A DNA stretch of 64,000 nucleotides from Flaccisagitta enflata (GCA_965153355.1 OZ231128.1:24242001-24306000), one strand, 5' to 3'. Counted from the first letter of the stretch, positions 21,046 to 56,809 are shown. Numbers and translations are program-made. Notes: a model not told the origin generated them from the letters alone.

Positions 21046-21620
21046 AACATATACTCACTAAGGGGCAACGGGTACCACTGACCATCTAACACTTTTGCGA
21101 CTATTTTACATCCCCCCTTCAAATCCCAGTCTTGAGGCCCAAATTCTGGTCTCGAGGCCCAAATCCCACTCTTGAGGCCCAAATCCCAGTCGTGAGGCCC
21201 AAATCCCAGCCTCCTGGCCCAAATCCTAGCCTCAAGGCCAAAATCCTAGCCTGGAGGCCCAGATTTCAGTCTTGAAGCCCAAATCTCAGCCTCAAGGTCA
21301 AATTCTCAGCCAAGAGGCCCAGATCCCAGCCTTGAGGCCCAAATCTCAGCCTCCAGGCTAGGATTTGGGCCTCGAGACTGGGATTGACGCTTGACGCTTG
21401 GATTTGGTCCTGGAGACTGTGATTTGGGCCTCAAGACCAGATTTTGGGCCTTGAGACTGGGATTTGAAGGGGAGGGACAGAGGCGAAGAAGGAGAAAATC
21501 CCCATATGAGTGAAAGCATAGGTCATCAACCCCTTCGGGGCCGCTGCCCTGCTCCCCCTTGACTTCAACCACAACCTACTTAGGCAGGGCACGGGTACAA
21601 CTGACCATCTAACGCTTTTG
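21046..21620 (+). repeat. Family B element, GTACC end to GGCCCC end
   Basis: GGCAACGGGTACCACTGACC and ATCTAACACTTTTGCGAC open it. About eighteen 20-bp units (GGCCCAAATCCCAGCCTTGA, later in reverse polarity) lead to GGGGAGGGACAGAGGCGAAG, TGAGTGAAAGCATAGGTCAT and CCCCTTCGGGGCCGCTGCCC. GGCACGGGTACAACTGACC follows. Confidence 0.75.
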
Positions 21621-21737
21621 CGACTATTTCCTCCTCCCCTCTGTTTGCCATTGAGACTTCAAATTAGCTCTCTCTAAGGCCAAGGCCTGATCTTTTATCC
21701 CCAAGCCCTTAAATTAGTCCTCCAAAGCAATCATTTA

Positions 21738-22140
21738 GCCTTTGGGGCAGCGGCCCCAAAGGGGAACAGGTCGCCCAAGGGCAATATGTGGTCAGCAATA
21801 CCCGTTGCCCTGCTTTGCATGATTGTGAAATGGAGTCAGAGGAAGCAGGGCAGTGGCGCCGAAGGGGGCGAAGTCCTGTAGAACACAGGGGGACTTTTGT
21901 TCGTCATTCTGTCCGTCCATCTGTCCGTTCCCCCCAGGCCCTCTCAGGCCTGAAATCTGCCCTCTCAGGCCTGAAATTTACCCTCTCAGGCCTGAAATCT
22001 GCCCTCTCAGGCCTTGAATCTGCCCTCTCAGGCCTGAAATCTGCCCTCTCAGGCCTGAAATCTGACCTCTCAGGCCTGAAATCTGACCTCTCAGGCCTGA
22101 AATCTGACCTTTGGGGCCGCTGCCCAAAAAGTTCTGTAGA
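21738..22140 (+). repeat. Family B element, homogeneous 21-bp minisatellite
   Basis: GGGCAGTGGCGCCGAAGGGG, GTCCTGTAGAACACAGG and CCGTCCATCTGTCCG lead into about eight highly similar units of CTCAGGCCTGAAATCTGCCCT. The element closes at TTTGGGGCCGCTGCCC (22,110-22,125). Uniform units suggest recent expansion. A second shorter core follows to 22,310. Confidence 0.8.
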
Positions 22141-22314
22141 AAACAGAGGGCCTTCATTTATTCATTTGTTTGTCCATTTATGTCTCCCAGGCCCTCTTAG
22201 GCTTAAAATCTGTCCTCCCAGGCCTAAAATCTACCCTTCAGACCTGAAATCTGCCCTCTCAGACCTTGAATCCGCATTTTCAGGCCTAAAGGCTGCGCTC
22301 TTAGGCCTGAAATA

Positions 22315-23053
22315 TAGTTGGGCTTCACTAGAGCGCATTTCAAGGGACTGGGCAGTTTTAAATTATACAGAACACTGTGCTTCCAAGTCAGCTCTGAGTA
22401 AAAAATCATAAAACAGTGGGTTTTTCTGCAGTTTTGTGTGGTATCAAAGTGTTTTAACACATAACTAGCAAAGATGAAATCATTGACCAAGCATTCTTTC
22501 AGGAATCTTCAAAATAGATAAAATCTAACCCATTTTCACTGAAGATTCTATGGAGTCAGATCAAATATTTTTCTGATTTCATACTGTTAATTCTTGCAAA
22601 ATTTGCTTTCATTTGATGGGTCACACTTTATACTTTTCAAATTTTTTTTTCTTAAGCCACCGCAACTTAAAAAATGTAAATTTTAATTTTTTACAAAACC
22701 TCTAAGTGCGACCTATCAAATGAGAAGAAATTTTGTAAGGATTAACAATTTGGAATCAGAAAATGAGTCAATACAACTTGGTTAAATCTGGATTGAAAAG
22801 AGATCCAACTTATTTCTACCTTGAAGATTACTCAAAAAGCGCTGGGGAATAATTTCATTTTTACCTCCTACATGTTAATATACCCCAATATTACACATAA
22901 CTGCTGAAAAAAACTGTTATATGATTTTTCACTAGGATATATTGTAAAAATTCAGTGAGAAAGGATGCCTTATTGCCATTGTAGAAATGACTACAAAATC
23001 TCTTATAGGCGTGCATGCCTTTATTGCGGTTGCGCTTTAGCGGTGCTTTGCTG
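22315..23053 (-). mobile_element. pogo-like MITE interrupted by a nested foldback element
   Basis: The left part (AGTTGGGCTTCACTAGAGCG) and right part (CGCTTTAGCGGTGCTTTGCTG, TAGGCGTGCATGCC) match, in reverse orientation, the two halves of the intact 174-bp MITE at 3,510. TGCCTTATTGCC, GAAATGACTACAAAATCTC also match. The middle is replaced by a 585-bp insertion. Confidence 0.75.
22373..22957. mobile_element. CACTA/Chapaev-like foldback element nested in a MITE
   Basis: It starts CACTGTGCTTCC and ends ATTCAGTG. The arms are inverted for most of the length: AAATCATAAAACAGTG against CTGTTATATGATTTTT, ATAACTAGCAAAGATGAAAT against a decayed partner near 22,850. The 4-bp sequence AGAA occurs on both sides (22,369-22,372 and 22,958-22,961). 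A related copy is at 48,629-49,236. Confidence 0.75.
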
Positions 23054-23059
23054 AAGGTC

Positions 23060-23190
23060 TTCTCAGGCCTTAAATCTGCCTTTTATGATTCAAAGCCTGA
23101 GAGGGTAGAATTCAGGCCTGAGAAGATAGATTTCAGGCCTGAGAGTGCAGATTTCAGATCTACAAGGGCATGGGGGATGGACCGATGGAT
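23060..23190 (+). repeat. Family B minisatellite remnant
   Basis: CTCAGGCCTTAAATCTGCC and five reversed units (GCCTGAGAGGGTAGAATTCA) lead to GGGGGATGGACCGATGGATG. Confidence 0.6.
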
Positions 23191-23808
23191 GGACGAACAT
23201 GTTTAACCTCAGGATAATCAGGACAACACCTGGATAACTTTAGGCAAATGTCACGGTTCCGCAGCAAGCAGGAGGGCTCGACTTTCCACCAATCTACGTT
23301 AGCACAAGCTTCCGATACATCATTATATGCGGAATAAATCGTTCAAAGACATTCATGACTACCCAATGCACAATTTCAAACCATTTTTTGTGACCCTCCC
23401 TACCCTTAGGGGGTCTAAAAATTTGGTCAAAGGGCTTTTTTTGGCTTGTCTCCATTTTGTCTCCAGTAGAAAACAGCAAGCAAAACCAATCAAGAAATGT
23501 CTTTTCCTATGATTTTATGAGTTTTTATCAACTAGTAGTAGTCCCATTGGATACACAAAAAATTTCAACTCATTACTGAAACAAAGAGTTATCAAAAAAT
23601 GGTGTAAATATCAAATTTTTCCTTCCTCGATTTTTTTGCTTTTTTTCTCTCAAAGCTGAACATTATGATATTTATTTTTATTTAACTCATTTTGCTTTAA
23701 CATTAAGCATTTTTTCTTTTACCATTCGATGGACAACAACTTGAGGGACATTTCCCTTCATTTTCATGTTATTAGGTTGATCCTAAGCAGAGAAATAAGA
23801 ATTATCTT
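23191..23808. other. Intergenic, nothing recognised
   Basis: AT-rich normal-complexity sequence with no supportable exon and no inverted repeat that I could find. Confidence 0.4.
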
Positions 23809-23811
23809 GGA

Positions 23812-24042
23812 GCGTATCAATTCGCGCACACCCCCAAATTTGTTCCTAACGCATACCTAACGCTTACAATATGCCACTATGGCGTGAAAACCACACAATT
23901 TACACAAAATCTGATCACACCACGTGAAAGAGCGTGAAATTTTGAGTCTACACTGAAAATTTGAAGTCTTACCTCCCAGGCGTTCAGTCACAATGAAATT
24001 TTATATTTCATTGGTCCTTAAGTGTGAATAGAATTGATACGC
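23812..24042. mobile_element. Small TIR element, about 230 bp
   Basis: GCGTATCAATTC at 23,812-23,823 is exactly complementary to GAATTGATACGC at 24,031-24,042. The interior is non-coding, with repeated CCTAACGC. A target duplication is not evident. Confidence 0.5.
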
Positions 24043-24317
24043 CCATCGGACGATTCTCGTAGTTATTTTCTTCTTAGGTCGTGGTGCAGAACAGCGTCAA
24101 ATTTGACAAATCGTTCTGTTCTGTGATGGAATACGCTGTCATGCGGCGGAAACATAACAAAAACTAAAGTCTTATGCATGCTTTATACTTCCCAAATTAC
24201 TTAAAAAACAGTTAATTGACCAATGGTATCGATCTCGCATCGGTAAAGTCCCAGCATACTCAGTAAAACAACAGAATTCTATAAAAATAATTGCACGGAA
24301 AACATCAGATGTTGCCA

Positions 24318-24456
24318 CGTAAAAAACCGAATCTGTCTCTGATTGCAAAATTTTGCATTTCTAAACACATGGCCTGTTTCTTAAACGTGTTTAGACTGAT
24401 GCCATGTTTTTCAAAATGCAAAATTTTGAATTTAGAGACAGATTCGGTTTTTTACG
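24318..24456. repeat. Palindromic hairpin, about 139 bp
   Basis: Arms CGTAAAAAACCGAATCTGTC and GACAGATTCGGTTTTTTACG are perfect complements for 20 bp. Complementarity continues through TGCAAAATTTTGCATTT. A smaller inner palindrome (CTAAACAC / GTGTTTAG) sits in the loop. Confidence 0.7.
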
Positions 24457-25365
24457 CGAGACATGTCAATGCATAAGAATCAATTTTTGTTAAAAATCCA
24501 TCAATTTCGCATCCTTTTTTTCTCACATTTCCTATGCACATGGTACAGAGAAACGTTTTTCTATGCAAAAAATTGATGATTACCAACCACAAATCCTTTA
24601 TCTCAATAAAAAATCTTTGTATAGATAAAATAAGAAATATTGTATAAATTGTTTTGACTTGTCAAATTGCGTACTCGTTTGCACTGTGACTTAGCGGAAA
24701 TCAAGATTTCGCGGACTTTGAAGGAAAAAAAATCAATTTGTCCAATTTACAAAAATGCCCATATCTCATGAACCCTTTGAGCTACACCCATGATTTTTCG
24801 CGGGAAAACAGACTTTACCAAGAGAGATCAGGAGAAAAAAGTTGGTCTTCTGAAGATGAGTCTAACCGGCCCAACCAGCCCAACCAACCTACCAGATGAA
24901 AAAACGAAAAAGTGGCATAACTTTTGAATGAGTAAGCCGATTTGGCTGAAATTTTGCATGAAAGTTGTTGAAGAGTATCTACATTACTAGTATGAAGAAG
25001 AACTTGGCCGAACAAATTTATACAGCACTGCCCAACCAACCAAAAATGGTGCTTATAGAGATTTTTTGAAAATTCATGAAATTTCAATTTTTTTTCATGA
25101 AACACCCTCATACTATAGCGTTTAAACATAATTTAGGTAAAAAATATTCTCATATTGATTTTTTGCTACAATATGCTTAATTTTGTATTTTTTTGTGTAC
25201 AAAATCTGTCTAATTAAGCTTAATTTGCATGAAAAATGAGCTCAGTTAACAAAATTCTTCTATGGATTCGTATATGTAACTTCATAAGCTATACAGTAAT
25301 GTATAGTTTTGTCGAATTTGAATCATTAAGAAAATGGCTAGTTCTACCCCTGCTTACTTGCCGTT
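24457..25365. other. AT-rich intergenic, nothing recognised
   Basis: AT-rich sequence with GGCCCAACCAGCCCAACCAA near 24,868 and CCCAACCAACC near 25,031. I see no gene. Confidence 0.4.
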
Positions 25366-25797
25366 TCTTGACATTTGCCTTTAGGACAACTGAGAAAATT
25401 CAAGAACAATTCTAGGAAAACTCTTGAACATCTCTCCTGCAACTCTGGGATAAATCTGGTAAAACTAATAATCATTTTTCACAGAAAAATTTGGCTGAAA
25501 AGAATATTCTTAATATCCTGTAGTAACCCACCTGCACTTTTAGGACAACTTCAGGACAAGTCTGGGACAACTGAAGGACAACAAAGACTAGTCTTTCAAT
25601 GCTCTGGGACATGTTTGTGACTTTTTTTCAAAAAGGTACAATTTGTGCATTGACTTTAAATGGCATTTACTGTACTCCTACAATAGGGATTTTTTTGCCG
25701 CTATTTTTCCGACCTCATCCATAGTGTTTATGAACACCATGCAAAGTCTCATGACATGGTATTTTCATGAGGCTTCTTCCGAAGTCTTTCGAAGTGT
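25366..25797 (-). repeat. Long inverted repeat, right copy (partner at 18,258-18,790)
   Basis: On the minus strand it reads CTTCGAAAGACTTCGGAAGA, CCATGTCATGAGACTTTGCA, AGTCAATGCACAAATT, CATGTCCCAGAGCATTGAAA and GTTGTCCTGAAGTTGTCC in the same order as its partner. The CGAAAGACTTCG at the outer edge is itself a near palindrome. Confidence 0.85.
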
Positions 25798-25950
25798 GTA
25801 ACCCCTTGAATCCATCTAATCCACCAACAAGTGCTTACTCAGACAGTTGATGAATTTCTTCACCACTCTATCAATAACCATCTAAATCCACCAATTTTGT
25901 TTATAGTCAGCACTGTACACCTAAGTGGAGTTTTCTTTCGTTTAAAGAAA

Positions 25951-26106
25951 AACAAGGCCGTATACACTCCCCTCCAGTCGCGGACGGATGGGCAGGAGCC
26001 GAATAGCAAGAAAACGCTCAAATTTTGTTTTGGTTACCGACCGACCGACCGACAGACAGACAGACCGACATAGCGAGTTCTAGAGTCGCGAGTCCGCGAC
26101 TAAAAA
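25951..26106 (+). mobile_element. HINE-like element, GTCGCGGAC class, intact
   Basis: AACAAGGCCGTATACACTCC, the subterminal CAGTCGCGGACGGATGGGCA, GGTTACCGACC, an ACCG/ACAG microsatellite, CATAGCGAGTTCTAGA and the hairpin GTCGCG-AGTC-CGCGAC followed by TAAAAA. The hairpin's outer strand GTCCGCGAC complements the subterminal GTCGCGGAC exactly. Confidence 0.9.
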
Positions 26107-26109
26107 GGT

Positions 26110-26770
26110 CATTTCAAGGTCAGTAAGATTCAGCAGATCCATGATACCAAATTATTATTAAGCAGAAAATTCCAACCACGATACCACGCAGACGATAACA
26201 ATTCGACATTACACAGGTAAAAGGAAAATATAAGGTCAATGGTGAGCTATTTCACATCGAAATATAATGCTTCGAGGTAAAAAACTTTCCCTACTAAATA
26301 TGAATGAAACAGCAACTTTGTTAGATAGAATGTTGGGGAAAGGTTAGGACCTCGAAAACTTTATAGAATTTGTCAAATACAATCACAATGTTAACATTTC
26401 AAGGATGAACGGAGATCTTATCCAATCAATCACGCTTTGAGGCTTGAGCTTCTAATACTACGTCACCTTACCGACTCGTTAGGCTATCTATGAGTTGCGC
26501 CATAGCAGCATTCTATGAGCTAATTGCGTTAATGCAGGTCAGTCAATTATTCCGTTGGTTTATCGCAATTCTCTTTTTTTTTCAGACTCGACGCGTACAA
26601 ACTGACCAATTTTGTGGGGTTATGACTAGTCTTGGCGCTGCCATGTTGGCAGAATCGTTTCATCCAATTCAAAATCAAATAAACTAAATCACTTCTACTC
26701 TCCATCCTCCTGCTACCATTTAATTCCCCTTCATCAGTTTTCTTCCTCTTCTTCTTCCTTCTCCTTCTTG
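26110..26770. other. Sequence 3' of the lectin/VWA gene, no element recognised
   Basis: This lies beyond the stop codon of the minus-strand gene and may contain its 3' UTR. I found no clear AATAAA on the minus strand close to the stop. Confidence 0.4.
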
Positions 26771-26784
26771 CTGATACATATTTC

Positions 26785-26930
26785 GCCCCCTCCGGCGCTA
26801 CGACTACCATCTACGCAACCACCACCCACGCCACCACCATCTATGCCACTACCACCCTCGCCACCACCATCTATGTCACCACCACCATCGCCACCACCAT
26901 CTACGCCACCACAACCCTCGCCACCATCAT

Positions 26931-26945
<15 letters not shown>
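26785..26945 (-). repeat. GGTGGT/CCACCACCATCTACG minisatellite at the gene's 3' end
   Basis: About ten units of 15 bp (CCACCACCATCTACG with variants) run into the last codons and the stop of the lectin/VWA gene, so its final residues Val-Val-Val-Ala are encoded by the repeat. Confidence 0.9.
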
Positions 26946-52105
<25,160 letters not shown>

Positions 52106-52655
52106 CTTTTCTGATGTTTAAGCGGGAAAAAATTCGAAAGAGTCCCCAAAAAATTGGTGTCACGTTTATCGCGGTTTGTGGCCCTTTTGATGCGACGTAT
52201 TTCTTGCATGCTAACTTGAAATTTTTGCTAAACTAGTCATAGATCCACTGCCAATTGGATGCTCAGGTAATCAATTTGAAAGTTAGTGCACGTGACCAAG
52301 TCAAGGACCAGCTGCCCACATCACATGATCATAAAATTCCCGACTAAAGAGTGGCTGTATACTCCCCTTCCTATGCATAATCATTGATGCTGCTGTGTAG
52401 TATGATACCTATGGGGGGGGGGGAACAAACTTAGGTTATGTTTTATGAATGGTACGATTTTGACATCCAGATCTTAAACTATCAACCCTTTCATCAACCA
52501 AAGAATGGCTAATTCATCCAGCGATTACAAGGATGCTCAATTCTGGATAGACTAAGGACGTGTTTCTAGTGAGCGCCAAAAACGCGTTTCTTCCTGTGAG
52601 ACGCGATAACAGTGTGAACACATATTCAAGAATTTCAACTGTCCCACGAGGGAGT
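52106..52655 (-). other. Upstream region of the lectin/VWA gene
   Basis: I see no convincing TATA box or initiator. A possible acceptor AACATCAG lies at 52,111-52,118 on the minus strand. A short G run is at 52,414-52,424. Confidence 0.35.
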
Positions 52656-52795
52656 GAGCGAAGTGAGTGAGTGAGCCCGTGAACAGAGCGAGCGTGCGAG
52701 CGAAGCTAGCGTAGCGAAGCAAGCGAAGCTAGCGAAGCGAAGCTAGCGAAGCTAGCGTAGCAAAGCGAGCGTAGCAAAGCGAGCCTTTCAAAACG
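52656..52795 (+). repeat. Tandem repeat (GCGAAGCTA)n
   Basis: About twelve imperfect 9- to 10-bp units of GCGAAGCTAGCGTAGCGAAG follow GTGAGTGAGTGAGC. Confidence 0.9.
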
Positions 52796-53044
52796 CGATC
52801 GTCTTTGACCAGAAACGCCCCTAAGCCTAGGACCCGAGCCATGGACTGCGTTTGCAAGAGATATGTCACTTTGTGCCTGATGTACCCCTTTTTCCCTCGG
52901 AGTCAGCGAAGATCAGAGTAAAATTCAGGCGGTGGCACTGGAGCCCCGGCGTTTTACCCTTTTATACTTCCTGTTCTTGTCAAATGTTTGGGGTCTTTCT
53001 TCCCAAATATCGGTCTTCTTTTTGTGTTGATTTTGATCATTGAT

Positions 53045-53382
53045 CTCTCTTAATCGCCTGCACCTTGGTCTGTCGGTTGGTCGGTCCGTCCGTCGGTACC
53101 GTAAAATTTTTAAATTTTCGACATTTCTTAACATTTTTTAACATTTTTTAAAATTTTTTTACATTTTTTAACTCTTTTTGACATTTTTTAACAATTCTTT
53201 TCATTTTTGGCTTTTTTAATGTTTGTAACAATTTTTGACATATTTTCACATTTTTTAACATTCTTAAGCATATTTTAACATCTCTTAACATTTCATGACA
53301 TTTTCTAACATTTCTTACATGTTTTCACTCTTTGGTTTGTCATATCCAGAGGCACGCGACTGTTGCCCTCTCGGGCTTGTTT
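53045..53382 (-). mobile_element. HINE-like element with (ACATTTTTTA)n minisatellite
   Basis: GCCTGCACCTTGGTCTGTCG, GTCC units and GTACCGTAAAATTTTT are followed by about twenty copies of a 10- to 12-bp ACATTTTTTAAC unit (53,115-53,330). It ends GAGGCACGCGACTGTTGCCC and TCGGGCTTGTTT. The hairpin at 53,045 is decayed. Confidence 0.78.
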
Positions 53383-53387
53383 AACTA

Positions 53388-53553
53388 CAGTGGAGCACCG
53401 CTAGAGCGCACCCGCTAAAAAGACATGCCCGCTTGTGAGGCGCCCACTGTCTCAAGAAAGATTTTGTAGTTGTTTCTCTTTTGGCAGTAAGGCATCTTAA
53501 GGCTGCATAATTTTCCTTGGTCCCTTGAAATGCGCTGTAGTGAAACCCAACTG
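53388..53553 (+). mobile_element. pogo-like MITE, 166 bp
   Basis: It starts CAGTGGAGCACCGCTAGAGC and ends GCGCTGTAGTGAAACCCAACTG. The left flank ends in TA. It is homologous throughout to the copy at 3,510. Confidence 0.78.
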
Positions 53554-53565
53554 AAACATGGTGGA

Positions 53566-53700
53566 TCGGTCTGTCAGTCGGTCCACTTAAGTTTTTTCCC
53601 CGAGTCTTTGCGAGCAGTTTTCTTTTTTACATACTTGTACATGCCTAGTAACCAATATGGCCTTAGCCTCACTGCTCCTACCCACCCGCTCAATATTTTA
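53566..53700 (-). mobile_element. HINE-like remnant
   Basis: GGTCTGTCAGTCGGTCC, GGCCTTAGCCTCACTGCTCC and TACCCACCCGC are in HINE order, without either end. Confidence 0.5.
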
Positions 53701-53941
53701 TGCTTTAAATAGTTCGTAACATGGGTAGATACTTTTGAGTAAGTTTGAAAAGAGCTTTACTCGTTTTATTACCTATTCCTTGTTCAACATCTGGAGGGCG
53801 TTGAACCATTCTCAAAGATCCCATTGATCTCTTGTTGGCTCGTCTGCCTTCTCACTCGGGATTTTCTCTTTTATCGTTTCTTCTCTACAAGAGATCACCA
53901 AAATTCAATGACAAGAAGAAATCGATCAATACAATACTTAC

Positions 53942-53983
53942 CTTCTTTTTTCTCAGCTCGCTCAATTGGCATATGGTGAACAT
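53942..53983 (-). other. Candidate small exon, possibly 5' UTR of the lectin/VWA gene
   Basis: A 42-bp segment lies between TTTTTGAGTCAG and AAGAAG|GTAAGTATTG, a strong acceptor and donor. Its reading frame does not connect in phase to exon 2, but it could splice to AACATCAG just before the start codon of exon 1. No expression evidence is available here. Confidence 0.3.
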
Positions 53984-54280
53984 CTGACTCAAAAAGAAAT
54001 AAAATAAAAGGAATTTCAAGTAAGGAAAAATTTGAATTAAAAAAGAAAATCGTTTCGCAATTGGGTAGGGTAAAAAAAAGTTTAGGAAAAGTCATTAACA
54101 ACGACGAGTTTAACCATTGTATGTAAGGTTGACACAGGACAGGTGCTTCGGATTGACATGAATGACAATCTTAATTCTATGGGAGTGTCACTCTCTTGGT
54201 CTAACGCAGGGGCGTATTTGATGGGGCGTCAGGGGCAGCAGCTGCAGCCTTTTTTGTTGGGGCACAAACACCATCGGGAC

Positions 54281-54296
54281 ACAAATGAGAGAGAGA

Positions 54297-54352
<56 letters not shown>

Positions 54353-54372
54353 AAGAAAGAAAGAGAGAGGGG
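54281..54372 (+). repeat. (GA)n microsatellite
   Basis: GA repeats grade into GAAA and end in a short G run. Confidence 0.95.
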
Positions 54373-54750
54373 GGCTTCGAAATGTTTTCAGTTGTAATAC
54401 AATAGGGTTTTATGGGATCAATCTACAGAGCCTATTCATCCCCTCGGCCATTCATATAGTTGTCTAGGTTGATGCCCTTGACCTTCTTCATCAATTAAAT
54501 CGATCTAAATCATTTCTGATTTCCAAGTTTTCACCAAAAAAATCGAAATTCGCTTAAAAAGTGTCCGCTGAAAATGGATTCCGCTTCACCCCCAAGAGGC
54601 AAAAATGCTCCAAATGTGACAAAATTTTTGACAATAACTATGCTATGACAAAACATCATCCTTGGGCTTTTTTACGCTTTAAATAATAAACATTTTACCC
54701 TGTAGTAAAGCAGGATTTTCTTTTCTATGATAACACAATAGTTACATTAA
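54373..54750. other. Intergenic, nothing recognised
   Basis: AT-rich normal-complexity sequence. Confidence 0.4.
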
Positions 54751-54751
54751 C

Positions 54752-55100
54752 TAGTCATCCAAGGATGATGGATCGCACATGGTCAGCGTTACCCGATGTC
54801 CTGCTGGGAGTGATCCAGTGAAGAAGCGGAGTGAGAGCAGGGCAGCGGCCCCAAAGGGCAGGGGGGAATTTCCAGACGTCCTTAGGAGGCATATTGGAGG
54901 TCAGATTTGAGGCTGTTGGAGGGCTGATTTGAAGCCTGCAAGGCTGATTTGAGGCCTGGTGAGGGCAAATTTGAGGCCTTGATGGCCAATGGGGGGGGGG
55001 GACGGAAGGACGGAAGGACAGACGGAGGGACGGATGGATGGACGTCTGAAAATTCCCTCCTCTGTTCTACAAGACATCGGCCCTTTGGGGCCGCTGCCCA
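54752..55100 (+). repeat. Family B element, short core
   Basis: AGTCATCCAAGGATGATGGA, GGTCAGCGTTACCCGATGTC, GGGCAGCGGCCCCAAAGGGC and GGGGGAATTTCCAGACGTCC are followed by only about four core units. GGACGGATGGATGGACGTCT, GTTCTACAAGACATCGGCCC and TTTGGGGCCGCTGCCC close it. Confidence 0.82.
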
Positions 55101-55480
55101 GTAAAGCAATACTAATTAGTAATATTAGTTGCATAACTACCTTCATAGGTAATGGAAAAATCATTGGGACACAAGACTCGTTGAGACACAGATTTTTTTG
55201 TTTTTTTTTTTCTTAACCTTGCTGGCTGAAGCATGAAGTCTATTTGTTAGTGCATTTGCTCTATCGCTTTCTTGTTATCATTTTTGGTCGCTTCCTCTTC
55301 GTCTTACTTCGTTTTACTGTTTTGTGCGCTTTTGCGAGTTGCATTGCATTTTGCATCGTGATTTGTCATGACGTCGTGTCGCTCGTGATTTGTCTCGTGA
55401 TTCGTCCAAGCCGGTGTGATCTGTCTTGTAATTTATAATTCTTCTTTCCTTATAGTTATACTTTCTATCTTATTTTACAC
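55101..55480. other. Intergenic, nothing recognised
   Basis: Mixed sequence with a T run at 55,200-55,212 and GTGATTTGTC repeats near 55,358-55,395. No gene is supported. Confidence 0.4.
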
Positions 55481-55484
55481 TTTC

Positions 55485-55503
55485 TCTCATTTCTTTCTTT
55501 CCC

Positions 55504-55587
<84 letters not shown>

Positions 55588-55607
55588 ACTTTCTTACTTT
55601 CTTTTAA
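55485..55607 (+). repeat. (CTTT)n microsatellite
   Basis: About 110 bp of CTTT with CTTA variants, ending immediately before the next TIR element. Confidence 0.95.
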
Positions 55608-55611
55608 TCTA

Positions 55612-56196
55612 ACACCTGTCCGCATATTATTGTCCCAGTAGTGTCACAACTTTAGATGCCTCACTACGGCTGGTGAGGAACAATATAAATCTCTGTTATT
55701 GGATGTCAGATGAGTATTTCCTAGTATGTTTCATATTGTTTTCTGTATTTAATCCCATTTTGGTTGCTTCATATCAACTTAATCAACCCTTGACCACTAT
55801 CCGGCAACGCCCAGGTTTAAATTTTTCTATAGCTTTGGTTTGAATTTTTAAAGGGTTCATCTCTAAGAAATCCATCAAAATCCATGGGCAAATTGAAAAA
55901 CTTTTCAAAAGCTTTTTAGCCGTGAAATCCGCATCTGAGTATCTTTCTTCATACAGATTTGGTAGGAATCTGAAGTTGATTAGGTTTTTCTGGTAATTTT
56001 GCCATGATTTGCTTGGGCAATGTTTTTACTGTTTTTGATCTTATTCGATTTTGTATCAAGCAATTCAGGCAAAATTCATGAGCAAAATAAAAAAATTTTC
56101 GAGCTCTAACTGGTGCAAAAAACTGCATGTTGCTAAATATCCTCGTTTTGATTTGACAGTCATTTGATTTTGGGACAATAATATGCGGACAGGTGT
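55612..56196. mobile_element. TIR element, 585 bp, TA-flanked
   Basis: ACACCTGTCCGCATATTATT followed by GTCCCA at 55,612-55,637 is perfectly mirrored at 56,171-56,196. TA precedes and follows it. The interior is non-coding. Confidence 0.75.
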
Positions 56197-56206
56197 TATA
56201 TGATAG

Positions 56207-56437
56207 GTGGAACAATATCCCTCACTATACCCTAACTAAAAAATATGGAAGAGGGTCTTATGAGCCCTTAATGCGACCGCCGGACATTCTAATCCAAGGT
56301 ACTAAGTAGTACGATGTATTAAACATACCTGTCTTATGGAAAACTAGGAGTGGTGCGCGTTTTAACTGGTCAGTGAGGGTTCACAAGGCCCTCTTCCATT
56401 TATTTCAGTTTGGGTATAGTGAGGGATATTGTTCCAC
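56207..56437. mobile_element. TIR element, 231 bp
   Basis: GTGGAACAATATCCCTCACT with ATACCC is mirrored by GGGTAT with AGTGAGGGATATTGTTCCAC. Complementarity continues with gaps to GGAAGAGGG/CCCTCTTCC. It starts 10 bp after the preceding TIR element. Confidence 0.75.
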
Positions 56438-56571
56438 TTTTCATAGGAACAATTGTAGGAACATACTCATGAGTCATGAATATTATTCAAAATATGCAGC
56501 GTAGTTTGTTTCATAGATCTGAGGATAATAAAGCACAAGTTAGAAAGAACAACACGGAAACTTTTTCTTCT

Positions 56572-56693
<122 letters not shown>

Positions 56694-56809
56694 CTTTCTT
56701 TTTGACCTCATTTTTTCCAGTTCTCCTCCATGGACAAAGAATTCTCAATTTACCGACACCTTAAAACAACACTGTATTCGCCGACAGGTCGACACTGGAT
56801 CACAACACT

